Below are positions 9,713 to 17,662 of a stretch of DNA of 31,147 bases, one piece after another. This DNA is from a virus. The notes under the pieces were generated by a model, which worked only from the letters and a program-made list of their open reading frames with translations, did not search any database and was not told the DNA's origin. Position numbers and translations under genes: made by a program. Where the stretch lies: positions 1 to 31,147 of the IMG/VR virus record IMGVR_UViG_3300046001_010423; one strand, written 5' to 3'. The stretch's first letter is position 1. Each line of letters opens with the position of its first letter.

Positions 9713-12700
9713 ATGGCATGTTCATTAACAGAATTTAGAGATAGAAAAATAAAAGAGTCTTTGGCATTAGTTTATAATGCCAAAGCCCTCGCTTACAGAC
9801 AATCAAGCCCAAATTCTATTGTAATAACTCCTAGTAGCAAGTCTCAGATTAAAACTGTAGACCAAGCATATAATACTGCTATGGCAATGGAGCAAAAAAT
9901 AGCTAAACAATTTGGAGAGCATTATAATTTTAAAACTTATGGAAAATGGACTACTATTCGTAGAGGTCATAATTCTGTAACCCTTGAAGTGAACATTCCT
10001 CCTAATCTTTTAAATGCCTATAGAATCAGACAATTAAAAAAAGAAACACCTTATTATAATACTGAAACAGCCAAAGTTGAGGAAGTTCAAAAAGGGCAAT
10101 TAAGCTTTTTTGACATAGGTGTGCCCAATGCTATAGACCAAATCAACTATAAAGTAGTTTATGACTATAAAGTTGATATGCTTAAAAAAGTAAAAAGAGC
10201 TATACAAAATGAGAGAGCTAATAAGGTACATGATAATACTCATATTACTACTATTAGTGCAAAAATAAGAAGTCTTCAAAAAACAGAGAAAAAGTTAGAA
10301 GAAGATATAGTTGCTCTTGGTGGAAAAAATCTTTCTTTAGCTCAACTTTCTTCTATTGTAGAAAATGACTTAAAAGTTATAGATTCTTTACTCGCAGACC
10401 TAAGTTTAGAAAATATACACACTGCACAAAGAATGTTAAATTTCTATCAAGGAATATCTGATGATAAATTTGGTGCTAAAAATGAATTTCTTGTAGCAGG
10501 GTTAGCTTTTGATGAAAAAAATAAATCAGTTTTATCACAAGATGTAAAAAACATTTTAGATTTAATTAAAATTAAAGTTAGTGATAGGGAGAGTGAATTA
10601 AATGCTGGAAAAAGAGAATACTTAAAAAAATTAATTGATAACTCTTCACAGGTACAAGAATATATTGATAAAACAGGAGAAGAAATTGATATAGATGAAC
10701 TATTAAAACCTCTGAAAGATATTGATATAATGTCAACATATACTTTAACTATTGATAAACAATATATATCTAAAGATAGTTTATTAGCTCAATTAATAAA
10801 AATTGAATATGAACTAAAAAGAACTGAAGAGAAGTCTAAAGTAGCAAAAATGATTGAAAGATTAGATGCTGCTAATAAAAGTATAATCAGAAAATTACCT
10901 AAAATTCCTTTTAATATAAGTTGGTTTAATAAATCTTCAAGTGAATCTGATTATTCTATTTTTTATCAAAAAAATTCAATAGGCAGTAAAACAGGAAAAT
11001 TAATTACTAAATTTTCTGGTAAATGGGATAGACTATTACAAAATACTCTTAATAACATTGACAAAAGAAGAAAAAAAGCTTATGCTCTAGCTGATAAAGC
11101 AGAGAGAGGAAACGCATTAAATAAAATAAATGCAGATAGATTTGCTTGGTATAATGCTCATACAGATTTTATAGATATTACTTTATTACCTGAAATTGTA
11201 AATGATGTTAATTTTTCAACTGATTTAGCAGGATTTGACACTACAGGGTCTGATAAATATAAAACAGACCTTATAGCAAAAATTGGTCAAAATTATTATG
11301 ATAAAATTGTTAAAGAACAAGTAGCTTTATTAAGAGATTATAAAAGCTGGATGTATGAAACAATAATTGAAGACTTACAGAGATATAATGTAAAAACTCC
11401 TATGGAGTTACCTCTTACTGCTTTAAATAGTTTAAAAGTTAAAATTTTGGTTAACAATCCTTTTGAAGTATTAAAATCTAAGAAAGAAAACCAAGGTGGA
11501 AGAGTAAGTTTTGAAAATGATAATACTTCAATACAGTATCAATCTTTAATGAATTATAATAGTTTTATTCCTAAAGAACAAATTGAGACTTATAATAATA
11601 ATACAGGGGCTACACAATTAGTAAATTCAGATTATTATAATGAAGATTTTAAAACAATAGAACAAGATTCTGATTTATATGAATTTTGGGAGTCTTTAGA
11701 AGAGTCTTTATCATATATTAATATGACCTTAGCTGATGCAGAAAAGCAATTAGTACATGGGTCTATTTTATCTATGCAAAAAAGTTTTCTTGATATTTTA
11801 TTAAACCCTGATGGAGCATCAAGAGTTAATAAAAGAGTACAATTAAGTAGTTGGCTTAAACAAGGATTAAAATCTCAGTTTGAGTCAGCGAGAGTAGATA
11901 AAGATTCAAATGATTTTGATGAAATAAATAAGAGTCAATTTAAGTCTACTGAGAGTGAAGTAGAAAAAGTCATTAGATTAACTATACTTAAAGTACAAAG
12001 AGAAACAGGATTTAAAGGGGAAGATGTTGTTAACTTAGATGTGCCTTTATCTAATGAAGCAGAACTTTACAAAGTCTTGGCAAAAGAACTTGGAAGTCCT
12101 GATACTGCACAAGGGTTAAAAGCTATTATCCCTTTTCCTAATCCTAATAATAAAAACATTTATGTTAAGGATTTAATTAAAATGTTTGCTGAAGGAGAAG
12201 TTGCCAAAACACAAACTTCTAATCTTCCAGTTCTTGTAAGAGCTTATCTTGAAATGACTGCTGAATACAAGGCTCAAAGAGATTCTCAACCTACTTTAGA
12301 AATTGTAAAAGAATTTTATGATGAAATAAAAAGAGAAGGTACTAATAGGTCTTTTAAAAATTGGGCTATTAATAAAATGAGAAGCAATAAAGAGAAAAAA
12401 GAAATTGGTAGTGATAGGGTTAATGCTAAAATAAGAATGGACAATTGGTATAATAAAAATATCAAAGGTCTTTCTGATGTAAGCACTGCAGGATTTGTAA
12501 CTGTAACTTATACTGACTATGAGAAAGATTTAATTAAAGAGTTAAATTATAAATTACAAAATGCTAATTTAACTGAGGCAGAAAAGGAAGAAATTCATGC
12601 AGAAATCGAAATCATTGGTAAAAATATTACTCTTACCAATGTATATAATGCAATAATTAATTCTTTTGCAATCTTTAAAGGTCTTGCATACTCTTTGAAA

Positions 12701-14431
12701 AGTACTATTACAAACAGATTTCAAGGATTTACACAAGGAATGGTTCATGCAGGAAGATATTATAGTGAAGAAAATTTTTATAAGGCTAATGGTTTTGTTT
12801 TTTACAGAGGACTCTCTAAACTTCCTGGTAATAGTTCTTATAAAGAAGAAGTGAAAAAAGTAAAATTACTTGTCAATTTACTTAATATTATTCAAGATGC
12901 TACTAATGAAATGGACAGAGCAAGAAGGAGTTCTGGAGTTTCTTCAGGTGTAAGACAAGTTATTTCTCCTTATTATGCCACTGAATATGTAGAGTGGAAT
13001 AATCAAGTTCCACAAATTTTGGCGATGTTGGGGGACAAAACTATTAAAGATGTTAATGGAATAGAATATCCTATTTTTGATGGGACAGGGTTGCCTGCTT
13101 ATGAAATTAAAGATGGTAAACTTAAACTAAAACCTGAATTTGCAGATTTAGAAAATGAACACACTAAAGATAACCTTTCTACTTGGGAGAATGTTTCTAG
13201 TAAAGAAGCAGGAGCTATTAAACTTTATATGAGTGAAGTTATCTCAATTGCTAATGGGGATTACTCTAAATCTGGAGTTACTTTAATAAAAAAATATGCA
13301 GTTGGTAAAACAGTAATGTTATTTAAAAGTTGGTTGCCAAATTATGTTTGGGCTAGAATTGCCTATAAACAAGACAATTTAATACTAGGTAAAAAAGGAA
13401 TAAATGGTATATACACTTCTCATAGAACTAGTACTGCTCTTGTAACAGCAGGTACATTAGGTTTTCTTGCTGCAGGACCTGTGGGTACACTTATTGCAGG
13501 GGCTGCTGCTATAGGAGTTAGTAGATTTATAGCCAAAAAGATGGATAGAGAAACAGGTGGATTATTCTCTGACTTACTTGCAGTAAAAGAAATGTCAATT
13601 TTTGCTAGAGCTATTGTACAAAAAATGATAGCTTTACCTGTAAATGGTTTTTCAGGAAAACAACGAATTGGTAGTGCTGATTTAAGTAGTATTGCTGTTA
13701 GTAAGGAAGATGAACAAAATTTACAAAGTATTGTGGGAGAAATTTCTATTTTACTTACTCTTGTTTTATTTAAAATATTGTGGAAATCTGCACTTGGTGG
13801 AGGAGATGATGATGAACCTAAAACATTTGGAAATGGACAACCTAATCCATATTATACTAATAATGCTAGAACTGAAAAAGAAAAAACAATGTATTTTATT
13901 CTTGAAAATCAAATATCAGGAATGATAAATGAACTTGAATCTTTTCAAAATCCTATTTCTTTTACTGTTGATACTTATAATTCTAATATTGCAATAAAGA
14001 CTTTTACAAATATTGTTAAATTACCAGCAACTCTAGCTGGTATATTTAATGGTACTGATACTATTAAATCAGGTGTAACTGCAGGTCAAAGCAAAGCAGG
14101 TAATTTAGGAAAGGATTTATTTTTACCTTCTTTTGTTAAACAATTAGGCTTTGAAAAATCTGCTCAAAGAGATTTTAATAGTACAGAGTACATAGATACA
14201 ATGTTTGATACAGATTATAAAACAGAAAGAAGTGAAATTAAAGGACAAAGAACAGAATACAAACTTGAACAAATTGAAAATCTAAAAGAAGATTATAATT
14301 ATGATAATTTATCTGCAGAAGAGCAAAAACTTACTTTAGATATAATAGAAAAACAAGTTAATCAGGGGATAGAAGTTGAGCACCCTTACCCAGCTAGATT
14401 TTCTTATGATGAAAATCAAAAGAAACAATAA
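9713..14431 (+). CDS. giant virion-associated protein downstream of the RNA polymerase, probable ejection/cargo protein
   Basis: This 1,572-residue protein starts 12 bases after the polymerase stop and must be co-transcribed with it. I recognise no enzymatic motif. Most of it is charged, Lys/Asn-rich and predicted helical, with coiled-coil-like stretches near residues 180-350. Two hydrophobic segments lie near the C-terminus: a Gly/Ala-rich one around residues 1243-1268 (GTLGFLAAGPVGTLIAG) and a second around 1344-1360 (ISILLTLVLFKILW). These could cross or perturb the host membrane. A Lys/Glu-rich tail follows. In crAss-like phages the genes beside the RNAP encode other giant proteins that travel inside the virion and are ejected, so a cargo or membrane-channel role is inferred from position and hydrophobicity. 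Transcription probably ends at the hairpin just downstream. Confidence 0.7.
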   Translation: MACSLTEFRDRKIKESLALVYNAKALAYRQSSPNSIVITPSSKSQIKTVDQAYNTAMAMEQKIAKQFGEHYNFKTYGKWTTIRRGHNSVTLEVNIPPNLLNAYRIRQLKKETPYYNTETAKVEEVQKGQLSFFDIGVPNAIDQINYKVVYDYKVDMLKKVKRAIQNERANKVHDNTHITTISAKIRSLQKTEKKLEEDIVALGGKNLSLAQLSSIVENDLKVIDSLLADLSLENIHTAQRMLNFYQGISDDKFGAKNEFLVAGLAFDEKNKSVLSQDVKNILDLIKIKVSDRESELNAGKREYLKKLIDNSSQVQEYIDKTGEEIDIDELLKPLKDIDIMSTYTLTIDKQYISKDSLLAQLIKIEYELKRTEEKSKVAKMIERLDAANKSIIRKLPKIPFNISWFNKSSSESDYSIFYQKNSIGSKTGKLITKFSGKWDRLLQNTLNNIDKRRKKAYALADKAERGNALNKINADRFAWYNAHTDFIDITLLPEIVNDVNFSTDLAGFDTTGSDKYKTDLIAKIGQNYYDKIVKEQVALLRDYKSWMYETIIEDLQRYNVKTPMELPLTALNSLKVKILVNNPFEVLKSKKENQGGRVSFENDNTSIQYQSLMNYNSFIPKEQIETYNNNTGATQLVNSDYYNEDFKTIEQDSDLYEFWESLEESLSYINMTLADAEKQLVHGSILSMQKSFLDILLNPDGASRVNKRVQLSSWLKQGLKSQFESARVDKDSNDFDEINKSQFKSTESEVEKVIRLTILKVQRETGFKGEDVVNLDVPLSNEAELYKVLAKELGSPDTAQGLKAIIPFPNPNNKNIYVKDLIKMFAEGEVAKTQTSNLPVLVRAYLEMTAEYKAQRDSQPTLEIVKEFYDEIKREGTNRSFKNWAINKMRSNKEKKEIGSDRVNAKIRMDNWYNKNIKGLSDVSTAGFVTVTYTDYEKDLIKELNYKLQNANLTEAEKEEIHAEIEIIGKNITLTNVYNAIINSFAIFKGLAYSLKSTITNRFQGFTQGMVHAGRYYSEENFYKANGFVFYRGLSKLPGNSSYKEEVKKVKLLVNLLNIIQDATNEMDRARRSSGVSSGVRQVISPYYATEYVEWNNQVPQILAMLGDKTIKDVNGIEYPIFDGTGLPAYEIKDGKLKLKPEFADLENEHTKDNLSTWENVSSKEAGAIKLYMSEVISIANGDYSKSGVTLIKKYAVGKTVMLFKSWLPNYVWARIAYKQDNLILGKKGINGIYTSHRTSTALVTAGTLGFLAAGPVGTLIAGAAAIGVSRFIAKKMDRETGGLFSDLLAVKEMSIFARAIVQKMIALPVNGFSGKQRIGSADLSSIAVSKEDEQNLQSIVGEISILLTLVLFKILWKSALGGGDDDEPKTFGNGQPNPYYTNNARTEKEKTMYFILENQISGMINELESFQNPISFTVDTYNSNIAIKTFTNIVKLPATLAGIFNGTDTIKSGVTAGQSKAGNLGKDLFLPSFVKQLGFEKSAQRDFNSTEYIDTMFDTDYKTERSEIKGQRTEYKLEQIENLKEDYNYDNLSAEEQKLTLDIIEKQVNQGIEVEHPYPARFSYDENQKKQ

Positions 14432-14452
14432 AATGGTAGCCTAAATTTTTTG

Positions 14453-14492
14453 ATAAGCCAAACCTCAATTAAGAGATTTGGCTTATTTTTTT
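14453..14492 (+). terminator. Rho-independent terminator of the + strand giant-gene operon
   Basis: The 10-bp stem ATAAGCCAAA / TTTGGCTTAT (14453-14462 with 14477-14486) is extended by an inner CTC/GAG pairing (14464-14466 with 14473-14475). It is followed on the + strand by a run of T to 14492. It lies 21 bases after the stop of the second giant gene. On the minus strand the same hairpin follows the small ORF ending at 14491, but the tract after it there (CAAAAAATTT) is a poor T-run, so it works best for the + strand. Confidence 0.85.
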
Positions 14493-14652
14493 AAAATTGT
14501 ACACTATGTTCTAACACAGCAATTGTTGCATTCTTTCCTTTACTTTTAAGTAGTGTAAAAAGGATATTACTTATTTTTACTACTTTGTCTCTGCAGGTTG
14601 GTAAACCATTGATAATCTTTATTATAAAGATTTCTCCTAAATTTGCTCTCAT
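14491..14652 (-). CDS. small hypothetical protein (53 aa), last gene of the minus-strand block
   Basis: This short ORF reads MRANLGEIFIIK at its start and ends AVLEHSVQF before TAA. It fills most of what otherwise looks like an empty convergence zone between the two arms. Support comes from its composition, which reads like normal protein (mixed Lys/Ile/Asn/Gly with a Cys), and from its stop lying right against the hairpin at 14453-14492. No motif or family is recognised. The start is the first ATG in an A-rich upstream context; no Shine-Dalgarno is seen. It is separated from the upstream gene by the second hairpin (14744-14781), so it may have its own promoter, or it may not be expressed. 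It is too short to be certain. Confidence 0.4.
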   Translation of the reverse strand: MRANLGEIFIIKIINGLPTCRDKVVKISNILFTLLKSKGKNATIAVLEHSVQF

Positions 14653-14743
14653 AATCTTTTACTTATTAAATAATAGTTGTTATATTTGTGTTCAAGTTTG
14701 TGGTAAAACTTTCATTTTAATTATTTTTGAACGATTAATTAAC

Positions 14744-14781
14744 AATAACCTCCTATTAATTTTAGGAGGTTATTCTTTTTT
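14744..14781 (+). terminator. strong hairpin with T-run, terminator at the convergence point
   Basis: There is a perfect 12-bp stem, AATAACCTCCTA (14744-14755) pairing with TAGGAGGTTATT (14763-14774), with a 7-base loop. On the + strand it is followed by C and six T. It begins directly after the stop codon of the minus-strand gene at 14780, so it may also serve that gene. However, the minus-strand tail (GTTAATTAATCG) lacks a T-run. It may act as a barrier that stops + strand read-through from entering the minus-strand block. Confidence 0.75.
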
Positions 14782-15148
14782 ATGGAAAATAGTGCCATAA
14801 TTTTTCTGAAAAGTCTTCAGCTTTTTTATCTAAAGTCTCTACTAAAGGAAGCCCTTCTATTGTTTCTCTTCTAACCATTAGGTATTTAGCTAAAACTAAA
14901 CATCTATTAAGGTGTACTAAAACAAGTTCTCTTTTGCTAACAGTTCCTTTTACATAAGCTGTAGTTTCTACAGGATAAAGATACACTTCTAAATTCCATA
15001 ATTCTTCAAAATGAATCCTAACACTAGAAGTAACAGTAAATTTTTTTTTACCAGACTTTTCTATATACTCAAAAGTAGTATGGTCAGGAAAAATAGGCAT
15101 TAATTTAATCCTAGCTTTCTCTTCTTTTACGATTTTTTCTGTAGACAT
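14780..15148 (-). CDS. hypothetical protein (122 aa)
   Basis: No family is recognised. The protein is Lys/Glu-rich with alternating beta-like strands in the middle (KFTVTSSVRIHFEEL, LEVYLYPVETTAYV) and ends in a helical segment rich in Leu and charged residues. There is no signal peptide or membrane segment. Its start overlaps the end of the upstream zinc-ribbon gene by 38 bases, which suggests translational coupling, or a slightly later true start (a Met lies at residue 17). It is the distal member of a run of small genes read towards the convergence zone. Confidence 0.6.
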   Translation of the reverse strand: MSTEKIVKEEKARIKLMPIFPDHTTFEYIEKSGKKKFTVTSSVRIHFEELWNLEVYLYPVETTAYVKGTVSKRELVLVHLNRCLVLAKYLMVRRETIEGLPLVETLDKKAEDFSEKLWHYFP

Positions 15149-15323
15149 CTTTTCTAAGTTTTTGATTCTCTATTATTTGTTCCATGTGGTCTTTATAATA
15201 AGCAGCATTATACTTCTTAAGACAACTTTTACAAGTTCCTATCACTGATGGCACTGGATTACTAGAATCATTAAATTCTTTAATATCTTTTTTCTCAAGA
15301 CATTTTATACAAAGCTTTTTCAT
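15111..15323 (-). CDS. small zinc-ribbon protein (70 aa), HNH-associated type
   Basis: C5-x2-C8 and C31-x2-C34 form a four-cysteine zinc-binding site, spaced as in the N-terminal ribbon of many phage HNH-type proteins (CxxC, a K-D-I-x-x-F stretch, then G-T-C-x-x-C and a basic KKYNAAYYKDH segment). The tail is strongly basic (RKNRKRRES), which would suit nucleic-acid binding. No HNH catalytic residues follow, so it is either a stand-alone ribbon or a reduced remnant. Its ATG overlaps the stop of the upstream 59-residue gene as ATGA, indicating translational coupling. The DNA/RNA-binding function is an inference. Confidence 0.6.
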   Translation of the reverse strand: MKKLCIKCLEKKDIKEFNDSSNPVPSVIGTCKSCLKKYNAAYYKDHMEQIIENQKLRKDVYRKNRKRRES

Positions 15324-15499
15324 CCTTTTAGTCTTTCTTTTACTTTTTGTAAATACTCAATTGCTTTATCAATGTCATCCATATCAATATAAGCAACTTC
15401 ATTTCTATGGTCATTTATTGCAATAGCTACATTAAAGCCATTATCTTTTATATATAAGCCATCACCTATATACTCTACAGGTACTAATTCTTTTGCCAT
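15320..15499 (-). CDS. small hypothetical protein (59 aa)
   Basis: This ORF starts MAKELVPVEYIGDGLYIKDN and ends YLQKVKERLKG before TGA. It fills the gap between the 76-residue and 70-residue genes almost exactly. Its stop overlaps the next ATG (ATGA), and its start lies one base beyond the upstream TAA, which is the same packing as the neighbours and the best evidence that it is real. The sequence looks like a small alpha/beta protein: a beta-hairpin-like first half (LYIKDNGFNVAIAIN), an acidic turn (DMDDIDKA) and a C-terminal charged helix. No family recognised. Confidence 0.65.
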   Translation of the reverse strand: MAKELVPVEYIGDGLYIKDNGFNVAIAINDHRNEVAYIDMDDIDKAIEYLQKVKERLKG

Positions 15500-15500
15500 T

Positions 15501-15731
15501 TTATGTATTTTTTAAGTTAAACACTTCTTCAAATGTTATATTGTCTAAACACCTATCTATAAATCTAAGTGTACCATCTTTCTGTAACCAATACCAACCT
15601 CCCTGAGACTTCACTAAAGCATCTCTAATAGAATTAGAAGTACAAAAGGCATGTAACCTTTTAGTACTTCTAATTGTATCAGTAGGCTTAATATTTTGAG
15701 GTCCTGTACTAAGCCAAAGTTTAGTTTCCAT
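15501..15731 (-). CDS. hypothetical protein (76 aa)
   Basis: No family is recognised. The protein begins METKLWLSTGPQN, has a Trp-rich middle (GGWYWLQKDGTLRF) suggestive of a beta-hairpin, and two cysteines (residues 30 and 61) without a metal-binding spacing. There are no membrane or signal segments. Its ATG overlaps the stop of the upstream gene (TAATG pattern at 15731), so the two are probably translated together. Compact soluble protein, function unknown. Confidence 0.55.
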   Translation of the reverse strand: METKLWLSTGPQNIKPTDTIRSTKRLHAFCTSNSIRDALVKSQGGWYWLQKDGTLRFIDRCLDNITFEEVFNLKNT

Positions 15732-15940
15732 TATCTTCTTCTTCTGTTTTTACTTAAAGTTAGCCCTTCTTGAGACATACCTTCATAAGCTTTGTTAAAT
15801 TCCTCTTCAGTCATTCTTGTATCTGGAGCTATTAACTCCCCATCTGCTCCAATTACTTTTACATAATTAATGTAAAAATAATAAGGAGAAGAAACACATT
15901 TTTTATGTTCCTCCTCCCATTGTCTTTTACTTTTTCTCAT
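15731..15940 (-). CDS. hypothetical protein (69 aa)
   Basis: This is a small protein with basic ends: MRKSKRQWEEEHKK at the start and KNRRRR at the C-terminus. The middle carries an aromatic strand (PYYFYINYVKVIGADGEL) and an acidic T-E-E-E-F-N-K-A-Y helix. The terminal Arg/Lys clusters could bind nucleic acid, but this is only a composition argument. No known family. It is spaced one base from the upstream gene and overlaps the downstream one at TAATG, consistent with one polycistronic message. Confidence 0.55.
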   Translation of the reverse strand: MRKSKRQWEEEHKKCVSSPYYFYINYVKVIGADGELIAPDTRMTEEEFNKAYEGMSQEGLTLSKNRRRR

Positions 15941-15941
15941 T

Positions 15942-16655
15942 TTAACAACTTGCTATTCCAAAGAAAACATATTCTCCTGGAGCTTCATGAGGTCCCTCTT
16001 TATACTTGATTTCAGCTACAGTGGCATTTTGTATAGACCTTCTCTCAACTACAACAAAAGTTTTTCTTTTTGTTTTCTCAGTATGTATTCTTGCTACTTT
16101 TACAGCATCAGCCTTTAAAGCTGAATGTCCAAGTTCTCTATCATAGTCATAAACTACATAAACCATTTTCCAGACTCTTGTACCTTTAAGCACTTTGTCT
16201 TCAACAGTAGTTTTGACTTTGTTTTTGTTTAATACAGGCTCTCTTTGACAAATACCATAAGCATTACCTTTAGTAAGCCTATTTTCATTATCAAGTTTGT
16301 TTTGAAATTCACTTAATGATGGTAGTTTACTTTTTTTATATTCTTCAGTAAGGTCTCTAAAACCTGCTGTGGCATTAATTTCTCCAGTATAACCTTGTTG
16401 ATGACCATATTCATCCTCTGCTGCATCAGAAGCTTTTTTATATGCTTCTTGCATACTATAACCAGATGCTCTGGTATAAAATCTATTTCCTCCCATCTTT
16501 AATTTCTTTAAAAATTTCTTTTTTTTTTGTCTAATTATTTCATCAATGACTCTTCTCATTCCATACCCTTCTCTTTGTTCTTTTGAGTTACCAAAGTCTA
16601 TAAGTTCTTGAGCTTGTTCTGAACAGGTATCAATTATTTTCTGTATTCTATCCAT
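15942..16655 (-). CDS. hypothetical phage protein (237 aa)
   Basis: No family is recognised. The first 60 residues are helical and very basic (IRQKKKKFLKKLKMGGNRFY), a possible nucleic-acid-binding patch. A central helix is rich in Ala/Glu/Lys. The C-terminal third alternates strand-like segments (VWKMVYVVYDYD, TFVVVERRSIQN) and ends GEYVFFGIASC, giving an alpha-then-beta look. There are no transmembrane helices and no obvious catalytic motif. It is the largest protein in the small-gene run downstream of groEL. Its start overlaps the preceding gene's stop by one base, so translation is probably coupled. Confidence 0.65.
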   Translation of the reverse strand: MDRIQKIIDTCSEQAQELIDFGNSKEQREGYGMRRVIDEIIRQKKKKFLKKLKMGGNRFYTRASGYSMQEAYKKASDAAEDEYGHQQGYTGEINATAGFRDLTEEYKKSKLPSLSEFQNKLDNENRLTKGNAYGICQREPVLNKNKVKTTVEDKVLKGTRVWKMVYVVYDYDRELGHSALKADAVKVARIHTEKTKRKTFVVVERRSIQNATVAEIKYKEGPHEAPGEYVFFGIASC

Positions 16656-16966
16656 TATATTATATTTTCAAGTGGATAAATTTCTTTAAAAAGTTGATGT
16701 CCTGTTTTACCATTACCAAATTCATCACTATAATAAACATTATGTAAATCTTGTAATGGTATTAGAAGGTCTTTTTTAATCTTAGCTATAGCCAAGCTAG
16801 TATGGTAAATAGCAAATTTAATCATTGCTTCTTCAATTGCTGGGCCTGCCATTTTTTCAATAGCATCTTTTTGCATTCCCTCTTTAGATACTTTACCTAA
16901 AGCTTTGTGGTCAGATAATGTATGTCTAAAGACATCAATTGCTCTGAGTTTTATTTCTTTGCTCAT
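16655..16966 (-). CDS. hypothetical protein (103 aa)
   Basis: This is a largely helical soluble protein without a recognisable motif. The first half is rich in Lys and Ala (IEKMAGPAIEEAMIKFAIYH) and the second half holds an aromatic stretch (DLHNVYYSDEFGNGKTGHQLF). The GNGKTG string resembles a P-loop only superficially: there is no preceding strand and no Walker B, so I do not call it an ATPase. It overlaps the upstream zinc-ribbon gene by four bases (ATGA) and the downstream gene by one base. Function unknown. Confidence 0.6.
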   Translation of the reverse strand: MSKEIKLRAIDVFRHTLSDHKALGKVSKEGMQKDAIEKMAGPAIEEAMIKFAIYHTSLAIAKIKKDLLIPLQDLHNVYYSDEFGNGKTGHQLFKEIYPLENII

Positions 16967-17181
16967 AATCCTATTTTTTTTAAAATTAAAATGTCATTAT
17001 CATCATAACTATAACAATCTGGGCAATAATGATTATCCCCTTCTTTAATATAATAAGCTTCCATTGCAATATCTTGAGCTGTATTAATATCATTCCAACA
17101 AGAATACATAGTATTTTCATCTGCACTTTTTTTACAATTATCACAAACAACTGTAAACATTTGAACTTTTTCTATTGACAT
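16963..17181 (-). CDS. small zinc-ribbon protein (72 aa)
   Basis: C13-x2-C16 (VVCDNCKK) and C53-x2-C56 (HYCPDCYS) are two metal-binding knuckles separated by about 36 residues, the layout of a zinc ribbon. The protein is acidic between and after the knuckles (YSYDDNDILIL). Such small ribbons in phages are often adaptors for nucleic acid or protein binding; no specific role can be assigned. It follows the dUTPase-like gene by four bases and overlaps the next gene by four bases. Confidence 0.6.
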   Translation of the reverse strand: MSIEKVQMFTVVCDNCKKSADENTMYSCWNDINTAQDIAMEAYYIKEGDNHYCPDCYSYDDNDILILKKIGL

Positions 17182-17185
17182 ATAA

Positions 17186-17662
17186 TTAGTCCTTTAAATC
17201 ACTAGGAGGAAACTCTTTTACTTGTTCCCACATAGTATGAATTACTTTTGTTACTACTCCTTGAGCAATTCTGTCTCCAAGGGTAACTCTACATAAAAAA
17301 GGAGTATTGTTGATTAAAACAACAGTTATTTCTCCTTTGTAAGCTGCTGAAATTGTTCCAGGAGAATTAGCAACTAAAAGTCCTTTCTTCAAGGCATTTC
17401 CTGCTCTATCTCTGATTTGAATTTCATATCCTTGTGGAACATCTGCTGTAATCCCTGTACCAATTAAGACTCTTTCAAAACCTCTTAAAGTAAGATAACC
17501 TTCTTCAAGAGATTTTTGAAGTTTGCTATCTAATTGTACTTCTTTGTTTCCTTTAAATAGTTTTTTAAAGCTTTTAGCCATCAAGTCAAAACCTGAAACT
17601 AAATTATTTTCATAAAGAGGGACAAAAACTCCCTCTTCAGTTTTTATTTGCATTTTAATCAT
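17186..17662 (-). CDS. dut: dUTPase-fold protein with altered active-site motifs
   Basis: This is a trimeric dUTPase-family protein, which normally converts dUTP to dUMP and diphosphate. Motif I is present as GFDLMA (24-29), with the helical spacing after it enlarged by a Lys-rich insert (31-55). Motif II reads RDRAGNALKKG (84-94) instead of the usual R-P-R-S-G, so Pro and the phosphate-binding Ser are replaced. Motif III reads GTISAAYKGE (102-111), with Ser105 where the catalytic Asp is expected. Motif IV is kept as GDRIAQGV (129-136). The C-terminal P-loop-like motif V is absent, as the chain ends EFPPSDLKD. The fold assignment is firm; catalysis by the standard mechanism is doubtful. It overlaps the upstream gene by eight bases and sits in the run of small genes after groEL. 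Confidence 0.8.
   Translation of the reverse strand: MIKMQIKTEEGVFVPLYENNLVSGFDLMAKSFKKLFKGNKEVQLDSKLQKSLEEGYLTLRGFERVLIGTGITADVPQGYEIQIRDRAGNALKKGLLVANSPGTISAAYKGEITVVLINNTPFLCRVTLGDRIAQGVVTKVIHTMWEQVKEFPPSDLKD

Noticed and set aside
13692-13925. 77-codon + strand ORF inside the second giant gene
   Set aside because: It lies wholly within a long coding frame and has the low-complexity Leu/Lys look of an out-of-frame shadow.
14585-14800. 71-codon ORF on the + strand in the convergence zone
   Set aside because: It runs through the 12-bp terminator stem and overlaps two minus-strand ORFs. Its composition is a hydrophobic shadow (Ile/Leu/Cys) rather than a credible protein.
16655-16966. GNGKTG string as a P-loop ATPase
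   Set aside because: It has no preceding hydrophobic strand, no Walker B and too small a protein; probably chance similarity.
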